Of a stretch of DNA of 64,000 bases, positions 44,520 to 55,037 are shown piece by piece (position 1 is the first letter of the stretch; each line of letters opens with the position of its first letter). The stretch lies in assembly GCA_036346225.1 (NCBI GenBank), contig JARFIW010000900.1:1984001-2048000 (forward strand), written 5' to 3'. Made by a program: the position numbers and the translations under genes. The notes under the pieces were generated by a model. The model was not told the DNA's origin. It saw only the letters and a program-made list of their open reading frames with translations, and searched no databases. The DNA comes from Platerodrilus igneus. Its lineage: Eukaryota; Arthropoda; Insecta; Coleoptera; Lycidae.

Positions 44520-44624
44520 TTCGCATATCAAGCAAGAAAATTTAATGGCAGTGATTCAATATTAGCCACAAGGGCATTCTGTCGACACGTTTCATCCTTA
44601 TTGGGAATCATCAGAACAGGAGTA

Positions 44625-44627
<3 letters not shown>
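44520..44627 (-). repeat. Repeat end carrying a hammerhead motif
   Basis: Read on the minus strand from the TA tract, it starts TGCTACTC, goes through the ribozyme fold and then CATTAGCC-type unrecognised sequence. It is probably the end of a Penelope-like or related small retroelement in the gene's first intron. Confidence 0.45.
44579..44619 (-). ncRNA. Hammerhead ribozyme candidate with complete conserved core
   Basis: Minus strand, in order: stem I 5' side CTGTT (44619-44615), core CTGATGA, stem II TCC-CAATAA-GGA with one U-U mismatch at its base, core GAA, stem III AC-GT-GT (two base pairs), cleavage-site C, stem I 3' side GACAG (44583-44579), which pairs with CTGTT using one G-U. All the invariant core bases (CUGAUGA, GAA, UC at the site) are present, unlike the copy at 8841. 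The tiny stem III is typical of Penelope-associated hammerheads. Activity is plausible, not shown. Confidence 0.68.

Positions 44628-44702
<75 letters not shown>
44628..44702. repeat. (TA)n microsatellite, 75 bp, inside the first intron
   Basis: Pure TA between the hammerhead-bearing repeat and a repeat fragment shared with 8930-9023. Confidence 0.97.
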
Positions 44703-44706
<4 letters not shown>

Positions 44707-44822
44707 CAATATATAAAATAAGATGTATCTGTAAACAAACTCTATGAAAATAATAGAGTCTATTGACGAATACAAATCGGGCTGGTAGTTATATAGTTTT
44801 TTTTTATATATATATATATATA
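44703..44822 (-). repeat. Second copy of the repeat at about 8930-9023
   Basis: It contains the inverted match to ACCAGCCCGATTTGTATT and to the TTTGTTTACAGATACATCTT end, followed on the right by T-rich DNA and a short (TA)n run at 44808-44822. Confidence 0.75.
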
Positions 44823-45133
44823 AAAGTTAAAAAATTGAAAAAATTTAATTAAAACTAGCAAAATTGCCCTCAAGTAAAATTTACAACGCATATAAAACCT
44901 AAGTATTTTGTATTACGTGTTATTCTGGGACTTCTTAAAAAACAGTGTTGCCATTTTATTTCCTAGAGCGAATAATTTCCTGCAACTCTGTTAAAATAAC
45001 TAATTGAATTTTTTCTCAACACGCTTGTAAAATATATATAACATTATTCAAATATTAACAAACTGATTATCGTATTTTTCTCACCTTTATTATAAGGTTC
45101 ATCTCTAAAACGTACAATTTTTTTGCAGGTAGA

Positions 45134-45847
45134 ATGAAATTGGTAGTAGGCGTTGTGTTGGCTTGCATAGCCGTTGCAGCTGCCCTTCCGCAAAAAGAAG
45201 GTGGAATATATACAAACGAAGCAATTCGACAAGCAAAAGATTCACAACTATTACCTACTGACGCACAAATCCAAAAGGTAGATTAATTTAAATAATAGGG
45301 TTGTTTTTGTTCCTAAGTTTTAGTCAATCCATAATTTTATTTGTATATTATTTGATAAAAACTTCAAGTTTTCATTTGGTTATACTTTTCAAATTTTTGT
45401 TTCGGTCATTAAAATCTTTTGTTGTATTCACGCTTCTAAATCTTTTATTAAAATTGTTAATAGTTTGAGCTATATTTTTTCTAAAAGCTATATTTATTTG
45501 TTTTGAATGAACTAAAATATTCTCAGGGAAATTTTGAAGCTTTTAATCAAATTAATATTAAATTAACTCATTTTCCACTATTGGATCGCTAATACATTGA
45601 TCTCTTGCGGATTTTAACTTTTATTTGCTTTTGAATTACTGTTCTTATCATTTCCTACACAAAATGTATAAAAAACTAACTTCTCCGATTTATTCCGAAA
45701 TAGGTAGAAGAAGGTATCGAAATTGGAGCTTACGAAAATATTCCTGGCAATCAACGAGTGAATTTGGAGCAACTACTAGGTGATCAAGTGCCTCCAGAAG
45801 TTGTGAGCAATTTACAGTCGCAGATAGATGTAATTGGCCGCCATTAA
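45134..45847 (+). CDS. Small secreted protein, 95 residues, two coding exons
   Basis: The coding exons are 45134-45277 (48 codons) and 45704-45847 (47 codons plus stop), joined in phase 0 across a 426-base intron. The exon with the ATG opens after the acceptor TTTTGCAG (ends 45128), the coding intron starts AAG/GTAGAT and ends AATAG/GTAGAA. The protein begins MKLVVGVVLACIAVAAALPQ, a clear signal peptide probably cut near residue 17. The mature part has no Cys, is acidic and Gln-rich, and includes TDAQIQKVEEGIEIGAYENI and DQVPPEVVSNLQSQIDVIG. I believe small secreted proteins of this type occur in beetles, but their function is not known to me. A TATA box and 5' UTR exon lie upstream and AATAAA at 46094. 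Codon content is richer in G/C than its surroundings, which supports a real gene. Since the two exons are each too short to stand out alone, the splice sites are the key evidence. Confidence 0.85.
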
Positions 45848-46093
45848 ATTATAAAACCAAGTTATAGAATGTTGTTAGAGTGATATTTAGTTGTTTTAAG
45901 TGTCTTTACTGCTAGCTTCTTTGTAGATTTTTTACTCTTTCACACCTTTATAATCTTCTTGAGCATGAAAATTCTTTTCTAATCAAGCTGTGATGTGTAT
46001 CTGTTTCTTCTTCTATTTATTTCTGTCTGTATGCACCGCGCTTGTACTTTCTTTGACTTATTTTGCTGTTCTACTTTGACAGACTTATAACTT

Positions 46094-46099
46094 AATAAA
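46094..46099 (+). terminator. Likely polyadenylation signal of the secreted-protein gene
   Basis: AATAAA about 250 bases after the stop codon, followed by a T/G-rich stretch (TTGAGTTGATCTTTGTCC). A second AATAAA near 46704 is an alternative. Confidence 0.5.
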
Positions 46100-46740
46100 A
46101 TCTTGAGTTGATCTTTGTCCTTGGTGGCAGTCTTTATCAGTAATTACGTACATCTTGTCCATAGTATGTTTTTCTTTTGTGCTTTGCATGCTGTTTTGTA
46201 AACGTTTCTTCAAAACTAACTTCTTTATTGAATACTTTAAACCTTATAACTACTCTTCCTATGTTTACATTTAATAGAAGCTCTTTATCGCCATTATACT
46301 GTTTGCACACTCAACTTGCAATATTACATTTTATAATTTATTGCACGTTACTTTCACTTTATTTTTTATAATCTTTGTGCACTTACTTTCCCTGTATCTG
46401 AGTTCTTACACTTTATAATTCGAACAATGCACGATGTTCTTTTATTCTCTTTTGCCTATTATCAAAGTCCTATATCTAAATTCTTATTTTACTTCTTCTA
46501 TTTGAATCTATTGCTCTATTTCTTCTATCAGAATCTATTGCTCTATTTCTTCTATCAGAATCTATTGCTCTATTACTCTATTACTGTATTCCTCTCCTTT
46601 CTTTCTCGTGTCAGAATCTTTTCTTTAACTCCGTTAGAATTGTTAAAATTTTGCGCCTTGCAATTCTTCCATAAGCGGTGCCAAGACTGTATTTGTTTGT
46701 TTGAATAAATCAAAAAGACAATAGAAATTGTATTTTGTAC
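46100..46740. other. Pyrimidine-rich stretch after the gene
   Basis: The plus strand is strongly T/C-rich with several TTCTT runs and a short minisatellite at 46505-46580. No gene is seen. It could be extended 3' UTR if the distal AATAAA is used. Confidence 0.4.
46505..46580 (+). repeat. 27-bp minisatellite, about 2.7 copies
   Basis: The unit starts AATCTATTGCTCTATT and ends CTTCTATCAG. Copies start at 46505, 46532 and 46559. The first two are identical and the third is partial and changes after 16 bases. Confidence 0.9.
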
Positions 46741-49700
46741 TGAGTGTGTTTGTTTTTGACCTCAGACTAAATAACCCTAATACTTATAAGAAAGGAGAAA
46801 GTCTGATATTAAAGTCGCGAGTAGATTGTTAATCTTATTTGCACAAATCACTTTCTCCGCATCTTGACAAGTAACCATAAACGGACTAGTAGGTATGGAC
46901 AACAATTAACGAGCGTCTATTGATTTCTTAAGCAACTGATGTCGAGAAAGTGTAAGTATTTTATATAATAATATGTCGATTGTTGAATGAGTCAAGTAAG
47001 TATTGTTTATTGCTATTAATTATTTAAGGTAAATAAAAAGTAAAGAAGATTAAGACGAATTTTTATTAGTGTAAATGTTTATACATAGCTATAGATAAAT
47101 GTTGTTGAGAAGCTGGAGACTCTGTAATTTAAATAATAATGTTCTTAAGAAAAGATACAAAATGATGATTTCCAAATGGTTTATTGAGAAATATATGGTA
47201 ATAACGATAATTGAATAATACTGCATTGCATGATTCAAGGCCATCTTGCAAAAAGCCTTCGTTATATTAAAACGAAAATTGTCCTTGAATCTTCCATCTA
47301 ACTTATTATACTATTTTAAATCAAAATAATGTGGGTTGGAGAAAGTTCATAGCATATATTCACATTTTAGAAAATTTTGAAAATTGTACCAACCTGTTTA
47401 CTGAAACTACAACTTGGGCTCAATCGAAGTAAGCGGTTTATTATCATAGCGAATGCTCTAATTGTCCTTTGACATTTATTTCCAATAAATATAAGTCTAA
47501 TCATTATTCTTTACAATCACAAGTATTTACAGAGTCATGTTTATATTAACATTAGCTTAATCACTATTTGGCGGCAATAATTTAATCTTCTAAGTACGAC
47601 AAATTAAGCGCTGATCTTGTATGATTTATTTTCCTTAGCTAAATTTTTAAGTGTTCTCTACTCTGTTTATGAAACCGTGGTTCATTGTTGAACGCACCTT
47701 TATATTATACGTTGGTGTTTAGCAACATTAAGTTAAGTCCTCAGCTATGGTTACGGCTTAGATTTGTTTAGTGCTCAACGCAAGTCATTTTTGACTTGAA
47801 GACCAGTTTACTAGCACGTATCAGCAGTGGTGTAGCCCACGATGCAAGGTGTAATTTGGTCTTGGCTACTGAGAATAGTTTGGGAAGCGTAGTTAGTATT
47901 TAATTAGGGTTCTTCCACCCTAATAAATGTTCGACTAATTTTGAAATGATTACAATGTACGACCGATACCATGAAATTTTTACTACCTCTACAATTTATT
48001 CAAATAATAAAGCTTGTAGTTTTGCTAACAATTTATGATGTTTGCAGTCTTACGATTTAAAGTGCGTAGTTTCACACCCAAGTTACTAATTCAAGGAATT
48101 TACGTATTTAACAACTTACGATACTCGCAGACCTGCAGACCATTTTGTGCGTAAGGTTACGTTTAATAGATTGAGTCCGTTCAATTTTTTGCAGTATTGT
48201 GATTAAATTTCATCGTCTAGTAATTTACGCTTTAATTACTTTTAGAAGAAAAATCTAAAACCAAGCATACCTGGAGGTCCTTCGTAGGTCCTTCGCGTGT
48301 TGGAGTGTGTATTCCACAGATGTTGTTTTACAATGTTTGTTCAAGAATTTGTGCTTGACTTTCTGGTGATCTTGAACTTTGGTAATACCTCGTGCATCTG
48401 GACAACTTCAATAAACGTATAGATGAGTATCCTAATTAAATTTCTAATTTTTACTTATTGATTAGCAACAAGTCATTACTGGCAATTCTAAAAAATTTAA
48501 TACAATTTTTATACAGTATAACATTGCAAATAATTTTTTTAAAGGTTAGGAGCTAAATATTTGCATACATTATGTAACACATAATTCTTATGAAAACTGT
48601 GATAACATATGCAATTGAATTAAATTATTACAGCCTATCTAAGAGCAGTTTGCGTGTTATCCTACAGTACTGTTAGCGCCTAAGATCAGTTTTTGTAAGT
48701 ATTTTGTCATTATCCAGTTTCTTAAAGAAATCCTTTTTCGGTTAAGTTATTATTTTGTTTTAAATTAAAGAATAAACACTTAACCTGACTAACATCTTAA
48801 GTTATTAATTAATTTTTTGTGCGAAGTTACATCCGCCTGAAATGTTTAGCTGTAAATAATTAAAAATTATAATTATTTTTTGGAAGGAAATCAACAAGCA
48901 AAGTCCATTTTTAAAATTTTACAAAGTTTTTATGGAAACTAATCTGTTTTATATCCTCACAATGGTATATTTGAAATTATACAATGTGTTCACGTCATGC
49001 AGAGATTTTCACTAGATACCTCCAAGTCTAAGCTTTAAAGATAAGTTTATCAATAATATTGAAATAACTAATGATTTGACTTATATGAGCATTTTGTTTA
49101 TATAAAGCATCTTCTTTTATTACAGGTGCAGTTTGCAAACAAGTATTCCAGTGTTTAGGCTAACCTTTGAGTTACTAACCTTAAGTTTACGTATCTTTCG
49201 TATTAGGAGTACACAGGAGTTTGCAGTTGTCGACTACTTTTCATAAATGGGTATTCGTTCTCGACTTTTTTTTTTATTTGCAGGTATTGTCGTTTGGATG
49301 AATGTACCTCTTGGAAATTTTTTAGGCCGTTTTCAGCGATAAATAATCTTGGATATTACCTGAAGTTCTAGTGTTGTTTTAAAATTTTTTGAATTGAGAT
49401 AGGTCGGTTATTGTGCCTAATAGTTGAATTTTTAATTTTTTTTTTATAAAAAGTAACTAAGTAGCATTTTTGGAATAATGGAATAACGGAAAAATTTTTG
49501 GAATAAAATGTTTATCCGAAGTAAAGTTTTGTATTAATATTTCTAAAGCAAGTATCTTAAACTAAAATATATATCCGAGGCAAAGTTTAGTATTACATAT
49601 ATTTTTGAAGGTGAAATATTTCCTAGATAAGGTATTTTTGTTAACAGATATTTTAGTATAAAAATATTTCCAAGGCAAGGTATTTTTTTTTTTTGTTTGT

Positions 49701-50288
49701 TTTGGACTAACATTTCCGAGGCAAAATGTTTTCTATTTGGAATAGATATATTTTTAAGGATGAAGTATTTTTTAAACCCATCTTTTATTTAAAAGACAGG
49801 TCCAAATAGGCAAATTTTCATCTTACAGGTAGGGTGAGATTTCATAGCTAACCTTATGGCAATATGAAAACAAGTCAAATTGGATACGTCTGCACCTGCA
49901 GAGTTGAAAATAGTGAAAGCGAACTTTATATTAATCTTTCTGATAACCCAAAACGAAGAAGGAGAAAATCTTGGAAGTGTTAATGTAACGAGAAATAGAT
50001 AAAAGACATTTCTGACATAGGTTCAGAACCACACTAGTTGTGTTTTGAAAAAAGAATCAACCAATCAGAAAATTACAGTAAACGTATTCATTTATACAAG
50101 GTAGATAAATAATAAAATCGTTAATAAATATAGTAATCTTTGCATCTAGTTTTATTTTTTAGTACAAGAGTAAACGTAAATATATATTCGGAATAAAAGT
50201 TAATTCCAAGAAATAATAAAATGTGTTTTTAGAGTAATTTTAGAGTATTTTATAACGTGCGAGGTTGTAACATTGACAGGCATGGTAC

Positions 50289-50291
<3 letters not shown>
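46741..50291. other. Unassigned AT-rich DNA
   Basis: No open frame with protein character and no recognised transposon. It includes a perfect 8-bp hairpin at 47903-47924 (ATTAGGGT, six bases, ACCCTAAT) and a degenerate tandem block at 49490-49760. It may be ordinary intergenic sequence, the least repetitive part of the window. Confidence 0.4.
49490..49760 (+). repeat. Degenerate tandem block, units of roughly 45-60 bp
   Basis: The motif CCGAGGCAAAGT or close variants recurs near 49515, 49573, 49664 and 49709, each followed by TATT-rich spacer. Units differ in length and sequence, so it is an old array. Confidence 0.5.

Positions 50292-50339
<48 letters not shown>
50292..50339. repeat. (TA)n microsatellite, 48 bp
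   Basis: Followed by TTCGTGGTATAACG (to about 50375), which looks like a trace of a module tail. Confidence 0.97.
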
Positions 50340-50342
<3 letters not shown>

Positions 50343-50744
50343 CGTGGTATAACGACCTTGCAATTATAAAATATAATATATATAGTAACAGGCTTTTTGG
50401 TCTGCTGGTTAATAAAATATACTCTTTATTATAAACTAAGCTTTCGGTTTATTTTTAAACCATTATCAAAGATACTAAAAATTAAGAAATGTTAGTATGG
50501 GCATAAAATAGTTAAAAACTTACTTACTAATGTGAGGTTTTAAAATGAAATCGTTGATATATATAAATTTTGAATATAAGTTGAAAGTGTGGTAAAAGCT
50601 TTTAAAAGAAAACAGTAATGTGGTTTGTTAATTACATTTGAATGTTATAATGACAATTCCTTTATAATTTTGACACTGTTCGAGATAACTTTCTAGATTG
50701 TAATTAATTTCTTTTATGGTCTGACTGAAATTTAGATATTTTTA

Positions 50745-50935
50745 GTATGTATGTATGTTTATATATGTATGTTGATGTATGTCTATTTGTTTACGTATGT
50801 ATTTTAGTGTGTTTATGTTGTTTGTGTGAATGTATGTATGTCTGTGTATGTGTGTGTGGGTGCATGTGGATGTTTGAATGTGTGAATGAATGCGTGTGTT
50901 TGTTTGTGCATGTATGTATGTTTATGTTGTGTTTT
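50745..50935. repeat. TATG/TGTG-type low-complexity block in the PLE 3' UTR
   Basis: Imperfect TATGTATGTT and GTGTGTG repeats, mirrored at about 52475-52650 in the other arm. Open frames over this block are artefacts of the repeat. Confidence 0.85.
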
Positions 50936-50936
50936 A

Positions 50937-51806
50937 TTAAGTGATTTGATCAGTTATGTTGAATTTGTTTTTGGATTTAAAATGAAGTAGATAGGTGTAT
51001 ATAGAGCTTAGTGTGTTAATGTCAGTTTTTTTATTAATAGTGTTTAGGTTTTTAAATATGTAACACATTTCTAGGAATTCTCTTTTGGATTTTTTATTTT
51101 CAATTTGTAATATTATAGGATTAACAAAATCTATTTTATGTTTGTTTGCGTTTGCGTGTAAGGTCAAAGCACAAGCGTTTGGCTTAACACGGATGTCGCT
51201 TTTATGTTGAGTTAAGCGTTGTTTTAATTGTTGTGAGGTTTGACCAATGTAGGTAAGATTGCAGCTTGAACAATTTATTTGATATATAATATTCCGTTGT
51301 AGAAGAGTTGGAGTTTTATCTTTTAATTTAGAAAAAAGAGTGTTTAACGTTAAAAGGTTTCGTTTAGCAATATTGATGTTGAATTTTTTGAAGACTTTTC
51401 GAATTTTGTACTTAAATTTTCAATGTAAGGAATTACATGGTATGTAGGTATATTTGCAGAAAGTTCACTATTGTTATTTAAGTTTTTATTAGAAAGGTCA
51501 GCGTTTAAAGGAGCTTTATGATTGTATAAAAGGCTTTTTATTAGTTTTGGTGGATAGTTATTGTTTTTAGAATAATAAATAGTTTTTCTAGATTTTTTGA
51601 GTATAGTGAAGGATGGCATAATTTTTTGATCCTATGTTTTAGGCCTAGAATGAAATTTATTTTTATTTTATATTGATGGTATGAATGATAATTTAGATAT
51701 CTACCAGAATTGGTTGGTTTTTGATACCAGTCTAAAATAATAGTATTATCATTTTTTCTAATTAGTAGAGTGTCAAGAAATGGGATGATTCTGTTGTTTT
51801 CTAATT
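50937..51806 (-). pseudogene. Penelope-like RT C-terminus plus GIY-YIG endonuclease
   Basis: The core starts with IPFLDTLLIRKNDNTI, then WYQKPTNSGRYLNYHS, the thumb region of a Penelope RT. Two or three frame changes follow. The endonuclease reads NIIYQINCSSCNLTYIGQTS, then LKQRLTQHKSD, with the CxxC pair, YIGQT, Arg and His in place. It ends KFNITDQIT and stop at 50937. The polymerase palm is absent (5' truncation). Confidence 0.8.
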
Positions 51807-52470
51807 CTAGAAAAACTATTTATTATTCTAAAAAACAATAACTATCCACCAAAACTAATAAAAAGCCTTTTATACAATCATAAAGCTCCTTTAAACGCTG
51901 ACCTTTCTAATAAAAACTTAAATAACAATAGTGAACTTTCTGCAAATATACCTACATACCATGTAATTCCTTACATTGAAAATTTAAGTACAAAATTCGA
52001 AAAAGTCTTCAAAAAATTCAACATCAATATTGCTAAACGAAACCTTTTAACGTTAAACACTCTTTTTTCTAAATTAAAAGATAAAACTCCAACTCTTCTA
52101 CAACGGAATATTATATATCAAATAAATTGTTCAAGCTGCAATCTTACCTACATTGGTCAAACCTCACAACAATTAAAACAACGCTTAACTCAACATAAAG
52201 CGACATCCGTGTTAAGCCAAACGCTTGTGCTTTGACCTTACACGCAAACGCAAACAAACATAAAATAGATTTTGTTAATCCTATAATATTACAAATTGAA
52301 AATAAAAATCCAAAAGAGAATTCCTAGAAATGTGTTACATATTTAAAAACCTAAACACTATTAATAAAAACTGACATTAACACACTAAGCTCTATATACA
52401 CCTATCTACTTCATTTTAAATCCAAAACAAATTCAACATAACTGATCAAATCACTTAATAAACACAACAT
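51807..52470 (+). pseudogene. Penelope-like endonuclease region, plus arm
   Basis: The mirror-image copy has the same GIY-YIG segment (CSSCNLTYIGQTSQQLKQ at about 52134) with its own indels, for example a lost base near 52226 and another near 52310. Confidence 0.75.
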
Positions 52471-52924
52471 AAACATACATACATGCACAAACAAACACAC
52501 GCATTCATTCACACATTCAAACATCCACATGCACCCACACACACATACACAGACATACATACATTCACACAAACAACATAAACACACTAAAATACATACG
52601 TAAACAAATAGACATACATCAACATACATATATAAACATACATACATACTAAAAATATCTAAATTTCAGTCAGACCATAAAAGAAATTAATTACAATCTA
52701 GAAAGTTATCTCGAACAGTGTCAAAATTATAAAGGAATTGTCATTATAACATTCAAATGTAATTAACAAACCACATTACTGTTTTCTTTTTAAAAGCTTT
52801 TTACCACACTTTCAACTTATATTCAAAATTTATATATATCAACGATTTCATTTTAAAACCTCACATTAGTAAGTAAGTTTTTAACTATTTTATGCCCATA
52901 CTAACGTTTCTTAATTTTTAGTAT

Positions 52925-52965
52925 CTTTGATAATGGTTTAAAAATAAACCGAAAGCTTAGTTTAT
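52925..52965 (+). ncRNA. Degenerate hammerhead-like motif in PLE copy 2
   Basis: GGTTTA-AAAA-TAAACC forms a stem II followed by GAAAGC. The 5' core reads TTGATAAT instead of CUGAUGA. The mirrored copy is near 50430-50460. The equivalent place in copy 1 shows the same kind of decay. Confidence 0.38.
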
Positions 52966-53007
52966 AATAAAGAGTATATTTTATTAACCAGCAGACCAAA
53001 AGCCTGT

Positions 53008-53010
<3 letters not shown>

Positions 53011-53048
<38 letters not shown>
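53011..53048. repeat. (TA)n microsatellite, 38 bp
   Basis: Joint between the Penelope-like element and a module head. Confidence 0.97.
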
Positions 53049-53051
<3 letters not shown>

Positions 53052-54995
53052 CAAAACACCCTGTATAAAGAAACAACCAGAAATTACGTGCGGAAATTAT
53101 ATTAGTTAATTCATTTTTAAGTATCTGGTATTAACGAAATTTTATAAATAATTAATGAAATTTAAGTAGGTTTGCAAAGAAATTAAATGGTAGAAGCCAA
53201 TGCCATTAATTTATTAATTAATTTGAATTTAATTGAACGATTATTCATGTATAATATGCATAAAAGCGTTTAAAAACCCAATAATACCAAAGATGAGACG
53301 CGTGGCTAGCGTACAAATATATCAGGAGGGTTGAAATACGTGGAAAATCCAAATCGTAGAAGTGTTATCTAAAATGTTACGATTGAACACCTGCGTATTT
53401 TTCTAAAGGTCAAGTTCTGCTTAAATTGTGTAGATGACAAATAGTTACAGAGAATGTCGGATAAACCGTCGCTTATATTCACGGGAAATGCTAATGGGGG
53501 GGTTATTTAACGCACGTAGACAGTCCACGTGTGTAAACAGTGAACAAACGAGAATATTGATTTTTCAACCACTCAAGCAAGGTTAGACTGAGACGTAGAA
53601 AACGTATAAACATAAGACCACAATAGTATAGGAAAGATTTGAGAAACGTCATTAAGTCTACGATTGGTCGATATGTTAGTTCGACTCGATATAGACACGA
53701 GGATAGTGTAGCGTGATATTCTTAAAATTTTATAACGAGGTATTGAAATTCGCAGATTTGAAATTGGGGTTGCAAAATTGCGAGAATGTGTTGTTGTGAG
53801 CGGGATTTCGGATAACTGGGGGCTTGGAGAGGTTACAGTGGAAAGACATAAAAACTCTAGAGAACTAGGACTCGCTCTCTTGTCTTTTAACTTAGTGCTT
53901 TATTATTTCGATCGTCCCGAAAGCACGTATGAAAGTTAACGAGTTGTGAGTATTAACAAATAATTTAAAGTGTATTGCTTAGTGGTGGCCTCTAAATTAA
54001 TTAAAACGCGGTTAGTGTGCCGAAATTACTTATTTTAATTTGAGGTATCACCTATAATTTTATCAACTCGTGTCGGGACATTAAATAACGTAGATTACTG
54101 TGAAATGAAATTTGGAATTTGGTTACACCGAGAAGGAAGCGTTGGCGGATCAACTGAAATGGAAGTCGTCTAGTAATTGAGAGAATCGACCTGCAGACCA
54201 GATAGAAATTTACATGGCATCATCTACAGAGCAAAGATCTTCTAGCAATTCCAGGTAACGATTTAAATTTGTGATTCCTATAAACTGTAAACATTGGGGT
54301 GACGTATGAGAGTGTTTTTCAAGGTAGTGTGAATTATTTACGCATTGAACAGAATATGTGTAAATAACTTTATTACGGTATTCAACTAGAAATTGAAGGT
54401 GTCTAGAAAGCTTTTGTGAAGAGTACATGGCTTTGTTTTTTTTTGGTTTTAGAGTATGCAAAGTAGAAGGGCATACATTAATTGAGTTATTATGAGCTCA
54501 CCATACCCCACAGTTTACTTAGAGTATTAAAATAAATAAATAAATTATAATGAAGGAATTTTAGAGAAGGTATTATTCAAGGTCCATTTACTCCGAGTTC
54601 TTTTATGTGTTTGATGATTAAAAAAAAAATTAAATACAGGACATTACAAAGTAAAATTTACTGAAGTCTAACGTAAACAATAAAATAATAATGAATTGCA
54701 TTTTTAAATAGGAATAAATAAAAGATTGTATGTTTGTTGTATTTTGTGGTTTTATTGGGAGTGTGCGTGAATGATAGGATTTATGAATGAATATAGCTAT
54801 CCAAAAGGAGGTCCCAATGAGCTAGCCGGAAGCAGTTGAAGAAGGCCATTCAACCGAGGAAGACAGGAAAACGGGTAAGCAATATTTTTTTTTGACTTAT
54901 TTAAATTTTTGGAAATTTTTCTATTTTCGAATTTGAAAATCTTATAAATATTTTCGAAATATTTTTGTTGGAGAGGATTTAACCCGAGTACCACG

Positions 54996-55000
<5 letters not shown>
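53049..55000 (+). mobile_element. LTR-like module (plus orientation), complete form
   Basis: The head begins TTTCAAAACACCCTGTATA. Promoter: ATAAAAA (53848-53854) and GCTCTCTT (53874-53881). A leader with a donor-like CAGGTAACG near 54250 follows, then TGAGCTCACCATACCCC at about 54493 and CCATTTACTCCGAG near 54583. AATAAATAAA at about 54714 followed by a GT-rich stretch looks like an LTR polyadenylation signal. GAGCTAGCCGGAAG is near 54819, and the tail ends ACCCGAGTACCACGCC against (TA)n. It matches 39311-41269 inverted over almost the full length. Confidence 0.62.
53848..53881 (+). promoter_or_regulatory. Core promoter of the module at 53049-55000
   Basis: ATAAAAA with GCTCTCTT 20 bases on, the module-family arrangement. 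Confidence 0.5.

Positions 55001-55034
<34 letters not shown>
55001..55034. repeat. (TA)n microsatellite, 34 bp, left of the gypsy element
   Basis: Together with 63870-63910 it forms the interrupted joint between two inverted modules. Confidence 0.97.
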
Positions 55035-55036
<2 letters not shown>

Positions 55037-55037
55037 T

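Larger units (their letters stand above)
50376..53018. mobile_element. Palindromic Penelope-like element, copy 2 (a different family)
   Basis: Inverted arms 50376-51591 and 51807-53018 are about 1.2 kb each with few differences, and the unique core is 51592-51806. The minus copy encodes the end of the RT and a GIY-YIG domain. The plus copy is a truncated 3' end joined head-to-head. Arms end in GTAACAGGC against TA repeats. The sequence is clearly different from copy 1, so two Penelope-like families independently show the same palindrome form. Confidence 0.85.

Noticed and set aside
47903..47924. Perfect 8-bp hairpin with a six-base loop
   Set aside because: It does not match the histone stem-loop consensus and there is no transcript context. 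A single short palindrome is expected by chance in DNA of this length.
50747..50944. A 65-codon Cys/Tyr/Val-rich frame, mirrored at 52411-52647
   Set aside because: It is the translation of a TATG/TGTG low-complexity block in both arms of the Penelope-like palindrome.
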